From positions 1 to 64,000 of the forward strand of contig NZ_FNHV01000009.1 of assembly GCF_900103585.1 (NCBI RefSeq): a stretch of 64,000 nucleotides of DNA, in the 5' to 3' direction. The notes under the pieces were generated by a model. That model was not told the DNA's origin. It saw only the letters and a list, made by a program, of their open reading frames with translations, and made no database searches. Below are positions 41,020-49,475 of this stretch, piece after piece. Source of the stretch: Streptomyces sp. cf386 (GTDB taxonomy: Bacteria; Actinomycetota; Actinomycetes; Streptomycetales; Streptomycetaceae). The translations under genes and the position numbers were made by a program. Every line of letters starts with the position of its first letter. Positions within the stretch are counted from its first letter, which is position 1.

Positions 41020-41368
41020 TTAACTTCGTGTGGCGGGCCATCGCGTCTTGGGATAGGCGACATACTCAAGAATGTTGTGCCAGCGGGAATGGCTCACTCC
41101 CAGAGCCTCCGGATCGATCGCGCTCATTTGGTAGATCTGGAACTCGTCCCCCGGAAGGCAGTAAACGACACCCGTGACTCCGTCCAGGGCGATGTCGTCA
41201 TAGGGGATCATCCCGAGAAGAAGCCAATCCGATGTGGCGCAGGAAGTGCGAGCTCAGTCCGTGCTGGATTTTCGCCACCACAGGCTCGGGAAACATGAGG
41301 AGTTCATCCAGGCGGAATTCGGTCTCCACCGTTTTCCGGTCGATGGGAGGTGTCAACTGCCCGGCCAT
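41020..41368 (-). pseudogene. SUKH-type immunity gene with internal deletion and frameshift
   Basis: The start MAGQLTPPIDRKTVETEFRL to HFLRHIG matches the N-termini of the neighbours. After that the frame ends at a TGA, while another frame continues as DWLLLGMIPYDDIALDGVTG and VVYCLPGDEF. In the intact copies about 45 residues lie between the VGLP and DWIILG positions; here they are joined directly (around 41236-41240) and out of frame. The C-terminus is also shortened, ending KTRWPATRS instead of the conserved YESIG. Not functional as read, unless rescued by programmed shifting. Confidence 0.8.
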
Positions 41369-41375
41369 TACGAGC

Positions 41376-42002
41376 TCACCCGATCGACTCGTGGACTTCG
41401 TGGAGGACGCGCTCCCAGGTCGGCATGGGTGGCGCATCGTCGGCCCACCAGTCGAACGTTTCCGACCAGGCGGGCTCCACCCCTTCGAAGGGAGCGGGAT
41501 CGGCCTGGATCATCAGCTCTCGCAGATGTACCGCAGCACCGTCGGAGTTGGAAACGTCGCCCGAGACGTCGTAGTCGTAGTTGGGGCGTTCCACTTCCAA
41601 GAGGTAGAGGAAGTAAGCGAGAGTGTCGAGGCTCTGGTTCAGTACGCGTACTTCTGGGTGGCCGTCCGGCAGGCAGTAGAGCGTTCCGGAGGCGGGGTCC
41701 AGAACCACGGCGTCGGACAGGATCTCTCCAAGGATGATCAAGTTTTCCGCACCCTCCGGAAGGTTCTCGAAAGGGGTGAGGTCGATTTCCCGGCCCAGCC
41801 TCAAACCGTCGGGTGACTCGCTTTCGATGAACCCGACGTCGATGAGAAACCAGGCACTCCGGACCCTGGGGAGCCCGATCCCGGTCAGGAAAGACTTTGT
41901 GGCCCCCTGGAGGTTCGAGGGCAGCCTGTCATCGCTCGCTCTCATGAGCCGCATTGAGGGGAATGCTGATTCCATCATCGTGCGGTCGACGAGCCTGGGC
42001 AC
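41376..42002 (-). CDS. SUKH-type immunity protein B
   Basis: 208 residues from GTG 42002, one base after the stop of the upstream copy. It has all family blocks: VDRTMMESAFPSMRLMRA, ENLIILGEILSDAVVLDPAS, LYCLPDGHPEVRVLNQSLDT, YLLEVERPNYDYDVSGD and the WSETFDWWADDAPPMP end. Divergent enough from copies A and C that it may recognise a different toxin tip. Starts so close to the previous stop that re-initiation is likely. Confidence 0.8.
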   Translation of the reverse strand: MPRLVDRTMMESAFPSMRLMRASDDRLPSNLQGATKSFLTGIGLPRVRSAWFLIDVGFIESESPDGLRLGREIDLTPFENLPEGAENLIILGEILSDAVVLDPASGTLYCLPDGHPEVRVLNQSLDTLAYFLYLLEVERPNYDYDVSGDVSNSDGAAVHLRELMIQADPAPFEGVEPAWSETFDWWADDAPPMPTWERVLHEVHESIG

Positions 42003-42003
42003 C

Positions 42004-42633
42004 TTAGTAAAGCGACTCGTAGACATTGTGCAGAACGCGATCCCAGGTAGGCATGTGCGGCGCATCATCGGCTTCCCAGTCGAACGCCTCCGACCAGCCG
42101 GGTTCTACCCCCTCGAAGGAAACCGGATCAATGCGGATCATACTTTCGCGAAGATGCGCAGCGACACCCTCCGAGTCGGGAATTTCCTCAGATACCGCGA
42201 AATCATAATTCGGGCGTTCGGTCTCAAGTAGGTACAGGAAATAGGCGAAAGAGTCGAGGCTCTGGTTGAGCATGTATACCGTTATGTCATTGTCTGGCAA
42301 GCAGTACACTGCCCCGGATGCGGGATCCAGAATCACGCCGTCGTAGGGAACCTCCCCGAGAATTATCCAGTCAGCACCCTCCTTCGGCATGTTCTTGTAG
42401 CGTGAGAGGTGGTTGATTTCCCGACACAGCCGTGGTCCGTTAGGTGATTTTTCTTCAACCAGTCCCGGATCCATCATGAACCAGGAGTTCCTCAGGCGCG
42501 GGAGACCAACCTCTGTGAGGAACCAGCGGGCGGACTCATGAAGTCCGGAAGGGAGCTTGTCTGCCTTGAGTCGGACAATCTTTTCCGGAGGGAACACGGA
42601 TTCCATCATCGCGCGGTCGACGAGTCGAGACAT
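42004..42633 (-). CDS. SUKH-type immunity protein C, adjacent to the toxin
   Basis: 209 residues from ATG 42633 (MSRLVDRAMMESVFPPEKIV), chosen because the longer upstream frame crosses the toxin C-terminus on the same strand. Conserved blocks are DWIILGEVPYDGVILDPASG, VYCLPDNDITVYMLNQSLDS, YLLETERPNYDFAVSEE and the FEGVEPGWSEAFDWEADDAP end. Being 70 nt downstream of the toxin stop makes it the presumed cognate antidote. The DNA here is visibly less GC-rich than the surrounding chromosome, suggesting transfer. Confidence 0.82.
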   Translation of the reverse strand: MSRLVDRAMMESVFPPEKIVRLKADKLPSGLHESARWFLTEVGLPRLRNSWFMMDPGLVEEKSPNGPRLCREINHLSRYKNMPKEGADWIILGEVPYDGVILDPASGAVYCLPDNDITVYMLNQSLDSFAYFLYLLETERPNYDFAVSEEIPDSEGVAAHLRESMIRIDPVSFEGVEPGWSEAFDWEADDAPHMPTWDRVLHNVYESLY

Positions 42634-42703
42634 GCTTACTCTCTTGTCTGCTTGGCCAGGTTTTCCTGCGACCTTACAGAGTAGCCGAGCGTGTGGCGTA
42701 CGG

Positions 42704-44398
42704 TCAATTGTGGCTCCGCTTCTTCGGGTTGAGGCCGTTGAGGTATTGCTCCATCTGTGCGTTCCCTTGTTTCTTCGAATCTTCAGTCGCGCCATATTCA
42801 ACGGTATGGGAAACTTGCACGCTGTCCGGAAGGTGATGTGACATCCATGCGCTGCAGTCCCTGGCGCCACTCCCTGTTGTGCATGGTTCTCGCTCGGTAT
42901 AGAGCTCAGTCATTCTGTCGGTTGCGCCAGCATCTAGAAAAGGTATCCCCACCTGTCGCTCTGAATGCTGACCGGGAAACTTACTGCGCCCGACAAGGAT
43001 GAATCCGTCCTGATCGCCTAGTTGTCCATATCTCGCTGCAGCATAGTTCCGACTGCTGAATTTTCCTTTTCGATACTGTCCATAGTCCCTGTTGGCCTGC
43101 CGTGCCAACTGCGTGGCCTGTGACAGATCGGTGCTTCCGAATTCGACCTGCTGTGACGGCTTCTTATGCCGAACTTCCGGCAGTGCATAATTGACTGCCT
43201 TCCTGTCCTCGACGAATCCTTCACTGTCGAGCCGGAGTGGGCCAAGCCGTGCCCGGTCCTCGTCGGTCAGATCCTGGTGTCCTGCAGAGGTGAGGCGCGT
43301 AACCCTGCCCTCGTCGTCGACGTGGAAGACAGGGGTGTTCCCATGTGACGTCTTGCTGATGCTCTGCAACTCGGTCGCGATGTCGTCGTCGTTGGACCGA
43401 TGGCGCTTGGCCATCTTGCTCAAGCCGCCGGTCATGTTCTCGTCGAGGTGCTTGGCGGACCGCTTGACGCCCTTTTCGATGCCGTCGATGACCTGGTCCA
43501 GCATCGCGTTGGCGGCGTCGGCGATCGGGTCCTTGCCCTTGGTGCGGCCGTGCGAGGACTTGGCCCGGGACAGCTTGCCGCCCGCGCCGTCGCGGATCTT
43601 GCCGCCCGCGCCCTTGAGTTGGCTGCCGACGCGGTCGTAGGAGGCGAGGTCCATGCTGAACTGGCCTCCACCTCCCCCTCCGCCCAGATCGCCCATGCCG
43701 CCACTGGGACCGTTCGCACTGGCCAGCTGCATCGCCCCGCCCGACTTGGCGGCGTCGACGCCCTCGCTCAGGCCCTCCTTGCCCGCCTTCGCGGTCTGGC
43801 TCAGGTCGACGCCGTTCTGCACGCCGAGGGCGTTGCCGCCCAACTGGACCACCAGGTCTCCGGCCATCGATCCGAGAGCCTCGTAGACGGGGCCCATCGC
43901 GACTTCGATCACCCGTGAGGCGACCTCCTCGCAGACCTCCTGGAAGATGCGTTTGACCGCGATTCGCGTGACTTGGGTTCCGGCCAGGCCGCCCAGCGTC
44001 GACAGCCCCAGGGTGACCGGGGCCGCGGCGATCGCCGCCGCGATCTCGGCCGCGAGGATGCCCAGTTGCGCGATGGCAGCGAGCTTGGCGCCCTCGATCA
44101 GGACGGCCACCCCGTCGAGCGCGGTCGCCGCCAGTCGGCCTCCCTCGGCGAGGTTGGACAGGTGAACGTCCTTGACCTTGCTCCAGTGGCGTTCGAGGGC
44201 CTGTACGGCCAGGCCCTCGTTGGTTCCGATCAGGTCGGCGATCGCCGCGTGGGCGTCGGCGGCGCCGTCATCGATGTCGTCGGCGAACTCCCGCATGGCC
44301 TTGGCCATTTCGCGGTAGTCGTCCTCGTCGACGTTCGGCCAGTTGACGCCTATCAGATCAAGGGCCTCGTCCAGATAGCTCGGAAGAGTGACACCCAC
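42704..44398 (-). CDS. polymorphic toxin: CpnT-like N-terminus with C-terminal deaminase domain
   Basis: 564 residues from a GTG at 44398 (VGVTLPSYLDEALDLIGVNW). The first 230 residues are a helical WXG100/CpnT-like trafficking domain (PNVDEDDYREMAKAMREFAD); 240-370 is a Gly-rich and charged linker. The C-terminal 120 residues form a deaminase-superfamily domain: H478-S-E480 in GQHSERQVGIPFL and the zinc cysteines C506 and C515 in REPCTTGSGARDCSAWM. It resembles the XOO_2897-like branch, by remembered pattern. It would deaminate nucleic acid or nucleotide in a target cell. No signal peptide, so a type VII-like route is implied. Confidence 0.8.
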   Translation of the reverse strand: MGVTLPSYLDEALDLIGVNWPNVDEDDYREMAKAMREFADDIDDGAADAHAAIADLIGTNEGLAVQALERHWSKVKDVHLSNLAEGGRLAATALDGVAVLIEGAKLAAIAQLGILAAEIAAAIAAAPVTLGLSTLGGLAGTQVTRIAVKRIFQEVCEEVASRVIEVAMGPVYEALGSMAGDLVVQLGGNALGVQNGVDLSQTAKAGKEGLSEGVDAAKSGGAMQLASANGPSGGMGDLGGGGGGGQFSMDLASYDRVGSQLKGAGGKIRDGAGGKLSRAKSSHGRTKGKDPIADAANAMLDQVIDGIEKGVKRSAKHLDENMTGGLSKMAKRHRSNDDDIATELQSISKTSHGNTPVFHVDDEGRVTRLTSAGHQDLTDEDRARLGPLRLDSEGFVEDRKAVNYALPEVRHKKPSQQVEFGSTDLSQATQLARQANRDYGQYRKGKFSSRNYAAARYGQLGDQDGFILVGRSKFPGQHSERQVGIPFLDAGATDRMTELYTEREPCTTGSGARDCSAWMSHHLPDSVQVSHTVEYGATEDSKKQGNAQMEQYLNGLNPKKRSHN

Positions 44399-44595
44399 AA
44401 GAACCCCCGTTCGAAACCTACTTGAGGGAACGTAACTTCGAACGGCCAGTACCAGCAAGCTCGTTCAGGAGCTCTGGGCTTGTTCTGTGACATGGGTAAT
44501 GCAGGGCAACCCGTGTGCGGCGCGGCTGTTGCTGTGTGGGCCATTGACGCGCAAGTGATTCGATTCTACGTTCCCGTCCGAAGTGACGATCGTTG

Positions 44596-44610
44596 TTCGG
44601 TATACGGAAC
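44596..44610. promoter_or_regulatory. weak IclR-type palindrome before the GH43 pair
   Basis: TTCGGTATACGGAAC aligns over 15 bp with TTCGATATCTCGAAC, retaining TTCG, TAT and GAAC, and is itself a near-palindrome. It ends 13 nt before the GH43 start codon. Weaker member of the proposed set, also usable as a -10 region. Confidence 0.35.
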
Positions 44611-44623
44611 AGGAGCGTCCCCC

Positions 44624-45637
44624 ATGAGCCGCACGAGCCCCATGAGCCGTACTAGCCGCACGAGTTCCACGATCCGCAATCGCACCGCACTCCTCGCCCT
44701 CCCCGCCGCCGTCCTCCTCGCCCTCATCCCGTCCTCGGCGTCGGCCTACCCCAACCCCGGCCGGGTCACCGGCTCCGTCGTCACGCACGACCCGTCGATG
44801 ATCCGCACCTCGTCCGGGCAGTACCTGCTCTACGCCACCGGCGGCGGCATCGCCAACAAGACGTCGTCCGACCGCACCGCCTTCAGCGCGGGCGCCGACG
44901 CCTTCTCCTCCCGGCCCAGTTGGTGGCGGACGTACTCCTCCGTCCCGGAGGCCTGGGCGCCGGACATCTCGTACCAAGGCGGCAAGTACCTGATGTACTA
45001 CTCCGTCTCGTCCTTCGGCTCCAACACGTCCGCCATCGGCCTCGCCACCTCTACCACCGGCCAGCCGGGAAGCTGGACCGATCAGGGCACGGTCTACACC
45101 TCCAGCTCCTCCAGCGACTACAACGCCATCGACCCGAACCTCTTCGTCGACGGCGACGGCAAGTGGTGGCTGTCCTTCGGCAGTTGGTGGACCGGCATCA
45201 AGATGATCCAGGTCAACCCCGCCACGGGGAAGCAGCTGTCGTCCAACACCACGCGGTACTCGCTCGCCTCCCGCCCGACCGGCACCAAGGCCGTCGAAGC
45301 CCCCTTCATCGTCAAGCGGGGCAGCTACTACTACCTCTTCGCCTCCTACGACACCTGCTGCGCCGGCACCAGCAGCACCTACAAGGTGAAGGTCGGCCGC
45401 GCCACCAGCATCACCGGGCCGTACGTCGACAAGAACGGCGTCTCGATGATGAACAACGGCGGGACGCCCGTCCTGGAGTCGCACGGCAGCGTCATCGGCC
45501 CCGGCGGCCAGTCGATCACGAACGACGTCGACGGGGACCTGATCGTCTACCACTACTACGACGGCAACGACAACGGCACGCCCAAGCTGGGCATCAACCT
45601 ACTGAACTGGAGCACCGGATGGCCCGTCGCCTACTGA
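44624..45637 (+). CDS. secreted GH43 endo-alpha-1,5-L-arabinanase-like enzyme
   Basis: 337 residues with a Ser/Arg-rich start and a signal peptide (LLALPAAVLLALIPSSASA). The five-bladed GH43 propeller has the catalytic base Asp in VTHDPSMIRTSSG, the second Asp in NAIDPNLFVDGDGKWW and the acid Glu in KAVEAPFIVKRGSYYYL, with DTCCAGTSSTYKVKVGR typical of arabinanase subfamily 5. It would cut arabinan backbones outside the cell. The second GH43 gene starts inside its last 19 bases, so the pair is co-translated. It is the intact relative of the relic at 25976. Confidence 0.9.
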   Translation: MSRTSPMSRTSRTSSTIRNRTALLALPAAVLLALIPSSASAYPNPGRVTGSVVTHDPSMIRTSSGQYLLYATGGGIANKTSSDRTAFSAGADAFSSRPSWWRTYSSVPEAWAPDISYQGGKYLMYYSVSSFGSNTSAIGLATSTTGQPGSWTDQGTVYTSSSSSDYNAIDPNLFVDGDGKWWLSFGSWWTGIKMIQVNPATGKQLSSNTTRYSLASRPTGTKAVEAPFIVKRGSYYYLFASYDTCCAGTSSTYKVKVGRATSITGPYVDKNGVSMMNNGGTPVLESHGSVIGPGGQSITNDVDGDLIVYHYYDGNDNGTPKLGINLLNWSTGWPVAY

Positions 45638-47052
45638 CCCTGCTGGCGGCCCTGCTGCTGGCCCTGTCGCTCGGGCAGCCGTCCGCGAGCGCCGCCTCCT
45701 TCGCCAACCCGATCAAGGCACAGAAGGGGGCCGACCCCTGGATCTCGTACCACAACGGCAACTACTACCTGGTGACGACGAGTTGGACCGACGTCATCAC
45801 CATCCGCAAGTCCACCACCCTCGCCGGCCTCGCCACCGCGCCCAGCGTCCAGGTGTGGAAGGGCGACGCGGCCTCGCGGTGCTGCAACATCTGGGCCCCG
45901 GAACTCCACTTCATCAACGGCCGCTGGTACCTGTACTACGTCGCCGGCCAGAACGTCTCCGACTACATCCCGACGCAGCGCACGCACGTCCTGGAGAGCG
46001 CCGGATCCGACCCGATGGGGCCGTACACCTACCGGAACCAGCTCAACTCCGCCTGGATGCTGGACCCGACGGTCGCCACCATCAACGGCCAGCTTTACCT
46101 GTTCGGCAGTGCGAGCGGCGGCGGCACGCAGAACCTCGTCGCGGCCCGGATGTCCAACCCCTACACCCTCGCCAGCGGCTTCTCCACCGTCTCCACGCCG
46201 ACCTACGACTGGGAGCGCAACGGCACGGTCAACGAGGGCCCGGAGATCCTCCAGCGCGGCGGGCGGACCTTCCTCATCTACTCGGGCAGCGGCTGCTGGA
46301 CACCCGACTACAAGCTGGGGCAGCTGACGCTCACGGGGGCCGATCCGCTGTCCGCCTCCTCCTGGACCAAGAAGTCCACCCCGGTCTTCCAGCGCAACGA
46401 CTCCGCCGGCGTCTACGGCCCCGGCCACAACGGGTTCTTCACGTCCCCCGACGGCACCGAGAACTGGATCGTCTACCACGCCAACGACAGCGCCAGCGAC
46501 GGCTGCGACAACGGGCGTACGGCGCGGGCGCAGAAGTTCACCTGGAACTCCGACGGTACGCCCGACTTCGGTACGCCGGTCCGGCTCGGGGCGAGCGCGG
46601 CCGGCCCGTCGGGTGAGCCGTCGGCCGCCGCGACGACGTACACCATCACCAACCGCAACAGCGGCAAGTGCCTTGACGTGGCCGGGAGTTCGAGTGCCGA
46701 CGGGGCCAATGTCCAGCAGTGGACGTGCAGCGGCGGCGCCAACCAGAAGTGGCGGATCGAGGACCAGGGAGACGACACCAGTCGCCTCGTCAACGTCGCC
46801 ACCGGCAAGGTCCTCGACACCGAGAACTGCTCCTCCGCCGACGGCGCCGACCTGCGCCAGTGGTCCTGGCTGAACAACACCTGCCAGCGCTTCCGCTTCA
46901 TCGCCACGGACAGCGACTACGTCCAGATCGTCAACCAGGCCACCGGCAAGGTGGCCGACGTGGCGAACTGCGGAACGGCGGACGGGGCGGACGTACGCCA
47001 GTGGAGCTGGCTGGGCAACACCTGCCAACAGTGGCGCCTCAACCCGGCTTAG
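45619..47052 (+). CDS. secreted GH43 arabinosidase with a ricin-type CBM13
   Basis: 477 residues: signal peptide (RRLLTLLAALLLALSLGQPS), then a GH43 domain with base Asp in KGADPWISYHNGNYYL, second Asp in AWMLDPTVATINGQLYLF and acid Glu in VNEGPEILQRGGRTFL. From about residue 355 a ricin B-type CBM13 follows with three QxW-like repeats (CLDVAGSSSADGANVQQW, LDTENCSSADGADLRQW, ADVANCGTADGADVRQW). The domain order suggests an exo-acting or debranching arabinosidase anchored to galactan or arabinan. It starts inside the preceding GH43 gene (19-nt overlap). Confidence 0.88.
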   Translation: MARRLLTLLAALLLALSLGQPSASAASFANPIKAQKGADPWISYHNGNYYLVTTSWTDVITIRKSTTLAGLATAPSVQVWKGDAASRCCNIWAPELHFINGRWYLYYVAGQNVSDYIPTQRTHVLESAGSDPMGPYTYRNQLNSAWMLDPTVATINGQLYLFGSASGGGTQNLVAARMSNPYTLASGFSTVSTPTYDWERNGTVNEGPEILQRGGRTFLIYSGSGCWTPDYKLGQLTLTGADPLSASSWTKKSTPVFQRNDSAGVYGPGHNGFFTSPDGTENWIVYHANDSASDGCDNGRTARAQKFTWNSDGTPDFGTPVRLGASAAGPSGEPSAAATTYTITNRNSGKCLDVAGSSSADGANVQQWTCSGGANQKWRIEDQGDDTSRLVNVATGKVLDTENCSSADGADLRQWSWLNNTCQRFRFIATDSDYVQIVNQATGKVADVANCGTADGADVRQWSWLGNTCQQWRLNPA

Positions 47053-47247
47053 AGATCGTCTCAACTGGCTTCGAGATCTGCCGCAGCGGCTTGTCACCCT
47101 GAAAAGGTGCAGGTACGCCGGGCGGCGGATGGGCGAGAGACTCGGGCTGCGCTCACGGAGGCGGGCACAGGCGCATTCGTTTCAAAACGCTCCTGTGCCG
47201 TCTTCGGGCCGCTGCCCCGACTCTCGCCATCTCACCCAAGGAAGACC

Positions 47248-47631
47248 ATGAACTTCATCAAGGCTCGCACGTCCGCCGGTTTCGCCCTGGCTGCCGCTCT
47301 GGGGCTGGCCGGCTCCGTGCTGGTCCTGGCGGAGGCTCCCGCTGCGAACGCCGCCTGCGCGCCGAAGTACAAGACCCTCACCGACACGGGCGTCAAGGCC
47401 GTGTTCAGGTACGGCTGCGGTGACGTCAAGGGTTACGTGGAAGACACCAAGAAGGACGGGAGGGACGCCCGGGTCCAGTTCTCCACCTATGGCGGCACTC
47501 AGTCGAAGGTGACCGTCGCCAGCGGCAAGGGTGACCAGACGGATTTCGACCTCGACGGTTCCTGGGTCGAAGGCTGCGTGTGGCGCTACGGCTTTGGCGT
47601 CGGTTCCACCCCGAACTGCGACAATCTCTAG
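47248..47631 (+). CDS. small secreted hypothetical protein
   Basis: 127 residues: signal peptide (AGFALAAALGLAGSVLVLAE, AANA cleavage) and a compact domain with cysteines (ACAPKYK, RYGCGDVKGYVEDTKKDG, EGCVWRYG, PNCDNL) probably in two disulfides. No family recognised. AAGGA precedes the ATG. It stands alone between the GH43 pair and the convergent aminotransferase gene. Confidence 0.7.
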   Translation: MNFIKARTSAGFALAAALGLAGSVLVLAEAPAANAACAPKYKTLTDTGVKAVFRYGCGDVKGYVEDTKKDGRDARVQFSTYGGTQSKVTVASGKGDQTDFDLDGSWVEGCVWRYGFGVGSTPNCDNL

Positions 47632-47699
47632 TATCCACCCGGACGCCCGCCTGATATGCGGCTCCGCCGCGTGGGCACGACCAGCCACAACCCAGGGCG

Positions 47700-49292
47700 C
47701 TACCCCACCTGCCCCATCCCCGCCGCATTCGGCCAGCTCTGACTGTTGGGCCACCCGGTCGCCGGGGCGGGAGTCAGGCCCGGACCCGTCGTACCCCGAA
47801 CCTGCGCGGCCGTGAGCCCACCCCGAGCCGGTACCCCCGGCGGGGTGGGTCCGGGCATCGCCGCCGCAGCGGGCGCCACCGGCGACGGGAACGGCATCGG
47901 CGCGGGCGCGGCAGGCGCGGGGGCCGGCATCGCGGCCGCCGGGGCCACCGGAGCGGGGGCGGGCATCACCGGAGCCGGGGCGGGCATCACCGGAGCCGGG
48001 GCAGGCATCACCGGAGCCGGCGCTGGCATGGGCATGCCGGTCGTCTGCATCGCCGCCGCCTGCTGAGCCACCCCCGGCATCCCCGCGCCGTTGGTGGAGC
48101 CGACCAGCCGGTCCACGGCCGCCGTACCCGAGCTGTAGTTGGTCCCTGTACCCAGCTCGGGTACGGCGGCTCCCCTCCTGGTCCCGTAGAGCACCTGTTC
48201 CAGGCCGGACACCAGGCGACGCACGTCCACCTGGGGGCGCACCACGAGTCGCAGGAAGCGGCTGGACGAACCGATCTTGTTGCCGCACTCGCGGACCAGG
48301 ATCCGGTGCTCGGTGAGCAGCCGGTCACGGACCACGGTGCCCTCGGCGCCCACGGGGAGGCGCACGAAGAGGAAGTTGCCCTGGGACGGGTACACCGTCA
48401 GACCGGGCAGCGCGGAGAGCTGGCTGGCCATGTCGAGGCGGTCCCGGCGCACTTGGTGGAGGCTCTGCGCGTACTCGGCGCCGTGGTTCTTGAGCATGAA
48501 CACCACGTGCTCGGCGAAGGCGTTGAGGTTCCACTTCGGCAGCATGGAGCGGACCATGCCCGCGAGCGCCGGGTTGGCGACCAGGTAGCCGAAGCGGATG
48601 CCGTGCAGGCCGAAGTTCTTGCCGAGGGAGCGGAGGACTATGACGTTCGGCCGCAGCATGGCCTCCTGGACGACCGACGGCTCCTGCTCGGCGTCGGCGA
48701 ACTCCAGGAAGGACTCGTCGATGATGACGAGGTCCAGGTCGGCCATCGCGTCCATGAACTGCACGAGCGCGTGCTTGTGCAGGTAGCCGCCGTCGGGGTT
48801 GTTCGGGTTGCAGATGACGGCCACCCGGGTGCCCCTGGCCCGGATGAACTCGGCGTACTGGGCGAGGTCCAGGGCGAAGCCGCTGGACTCCTGGAGCGGG
48901 AACATGTCGACCCGCTTGCCGGTCTCCATCGGCTGGTCGGTCCAGCGGCCGAACGTGGGGACGGGGATGGCGAGGGACTCCCGGACCATCAGATGGTCGA
49001 TCCAGGTGATCAGCTCCGTGGAGCCGTTGCCCATCGCCACGCACTGCGGCGGAAGCTGGAGCAGACTGCACAGCTCGGACGTGATCGTGTCGGCGCTGCT
49101 CGGGTAGTACGTGATGATGTCCCGCAGCCGGGCCCCCATGTCTGCGAACATCTCCGGCGTCGGGAAGTACGGGTTGCAGGGAATACAGAAGTCGACCGGA
49201 CCGGCTCCGTCGCCGCCCTCCCGCGTCAACGCCGCCATCGACGGGCTGTGTGCCGCGGTGCTGCGGAACAGCGAGGTGACGTTGTCGGCCAT
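47700..49292 (-). CDS. HisC-like PLP aminotransferase with a Pro-Ala repeat tail
   Basis: 530 residues. Residues 30-380 form a fold-type I aminotransferase close to histidinol-phosphate or threonine-phosphate enzymes: GNGSTELITWIDHLM, CNPNNPDGGYLHKH, IIDESFLEFADAEQE, and the PLP lysine in LRSLGKNFGLHGIRFGYL. The last 150 residues are disordered and built on MPAPAPV repeats encoded by a 21-bp tandem repeat, ending in a Gln/Asn-rich segment. GGAGG precedes the ATG. The tail is not required by the fold and is unlikely to be catalytic; amino-acid role unclear. Confidence 0.85.
   Translation of the reverse strand: MADNVTSLFRSTAAHSPSMAALTREGGDGAGPVDFCIPCNPYFPTPEMFADMGARLRDIITYYPSSADTITSELCSLLQLPPQCVAMGNGSTELITWIDHLMVRESLAIPVPTFGRWTDQPMETGKRVDMFPLQESSGFALDLAQYAEFIRARGTRVAVICNPNNPDGGYLHKHALVQFMDAMADLDLVIIDESFLEFADAEQEPSVVQEAMLRPNVIVLRSLGKNFGLHGIRFGYLVANPALAGMVRSMLPKWNLNAFAEHVVFMLKNHGAEYAQSLHQVRRDRLDMASQLSALPGLTVYPSQGNFLFVRLPVGAEGTVVRDRLLTEHRILVRECGNKIGSSSRFLRLVVRPQVDVRRLVSGLEQVLYGTRRGAAVPELGTGTNYSSGTAAVDRLVGSTNGAGMPGVAQQAAAMQTTGMPMPAPAPVMPAPAPVMPAPAPVMPAPAPVAPAAAMPAPAPAAPAPMPFPSPVAPAAAAMPGPTPPGVPARGGLTAAQVRGTTGPGLTPAPATGWPNSQSWPNAAGMGQVG
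47947..48030. repeat. four 21-bp tandem repeats encoding MPAPAPV
   Basis: Units start at 47947, 47968, 47989 and 48010 and differ by single bases. On the minus strand each gives MPAPAPV in the C-terminal tail of the aminotransferase. Copy number may vary between strains. Confidence 0.9.
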
Positions 49293-49475
49293 GGAACCTC
49301 CGTATGAGGGCGGGCCCGGCGGGGATGACCGGGCCCGTCGTCTTGGGTGGCCCGCGCGGGGGAGCACGGGCCGCCCTTACATACGGAGGCTGGGGTGGCG
49401 CTGTTCAACCACTGAGAAATCGGTAAGAACTTGTGTGCCACCTGTGAAGAACCGCCAGAGGAGACTTCTCGGGCC

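Noticed and set aside
42634..42870. Longer N-terminus for the SUKH gene at 42004
   Set aside because: The extra 79 codons overlap the toxin C-terminus on the same strand in another frame and lack similarity to other SUKH starts.
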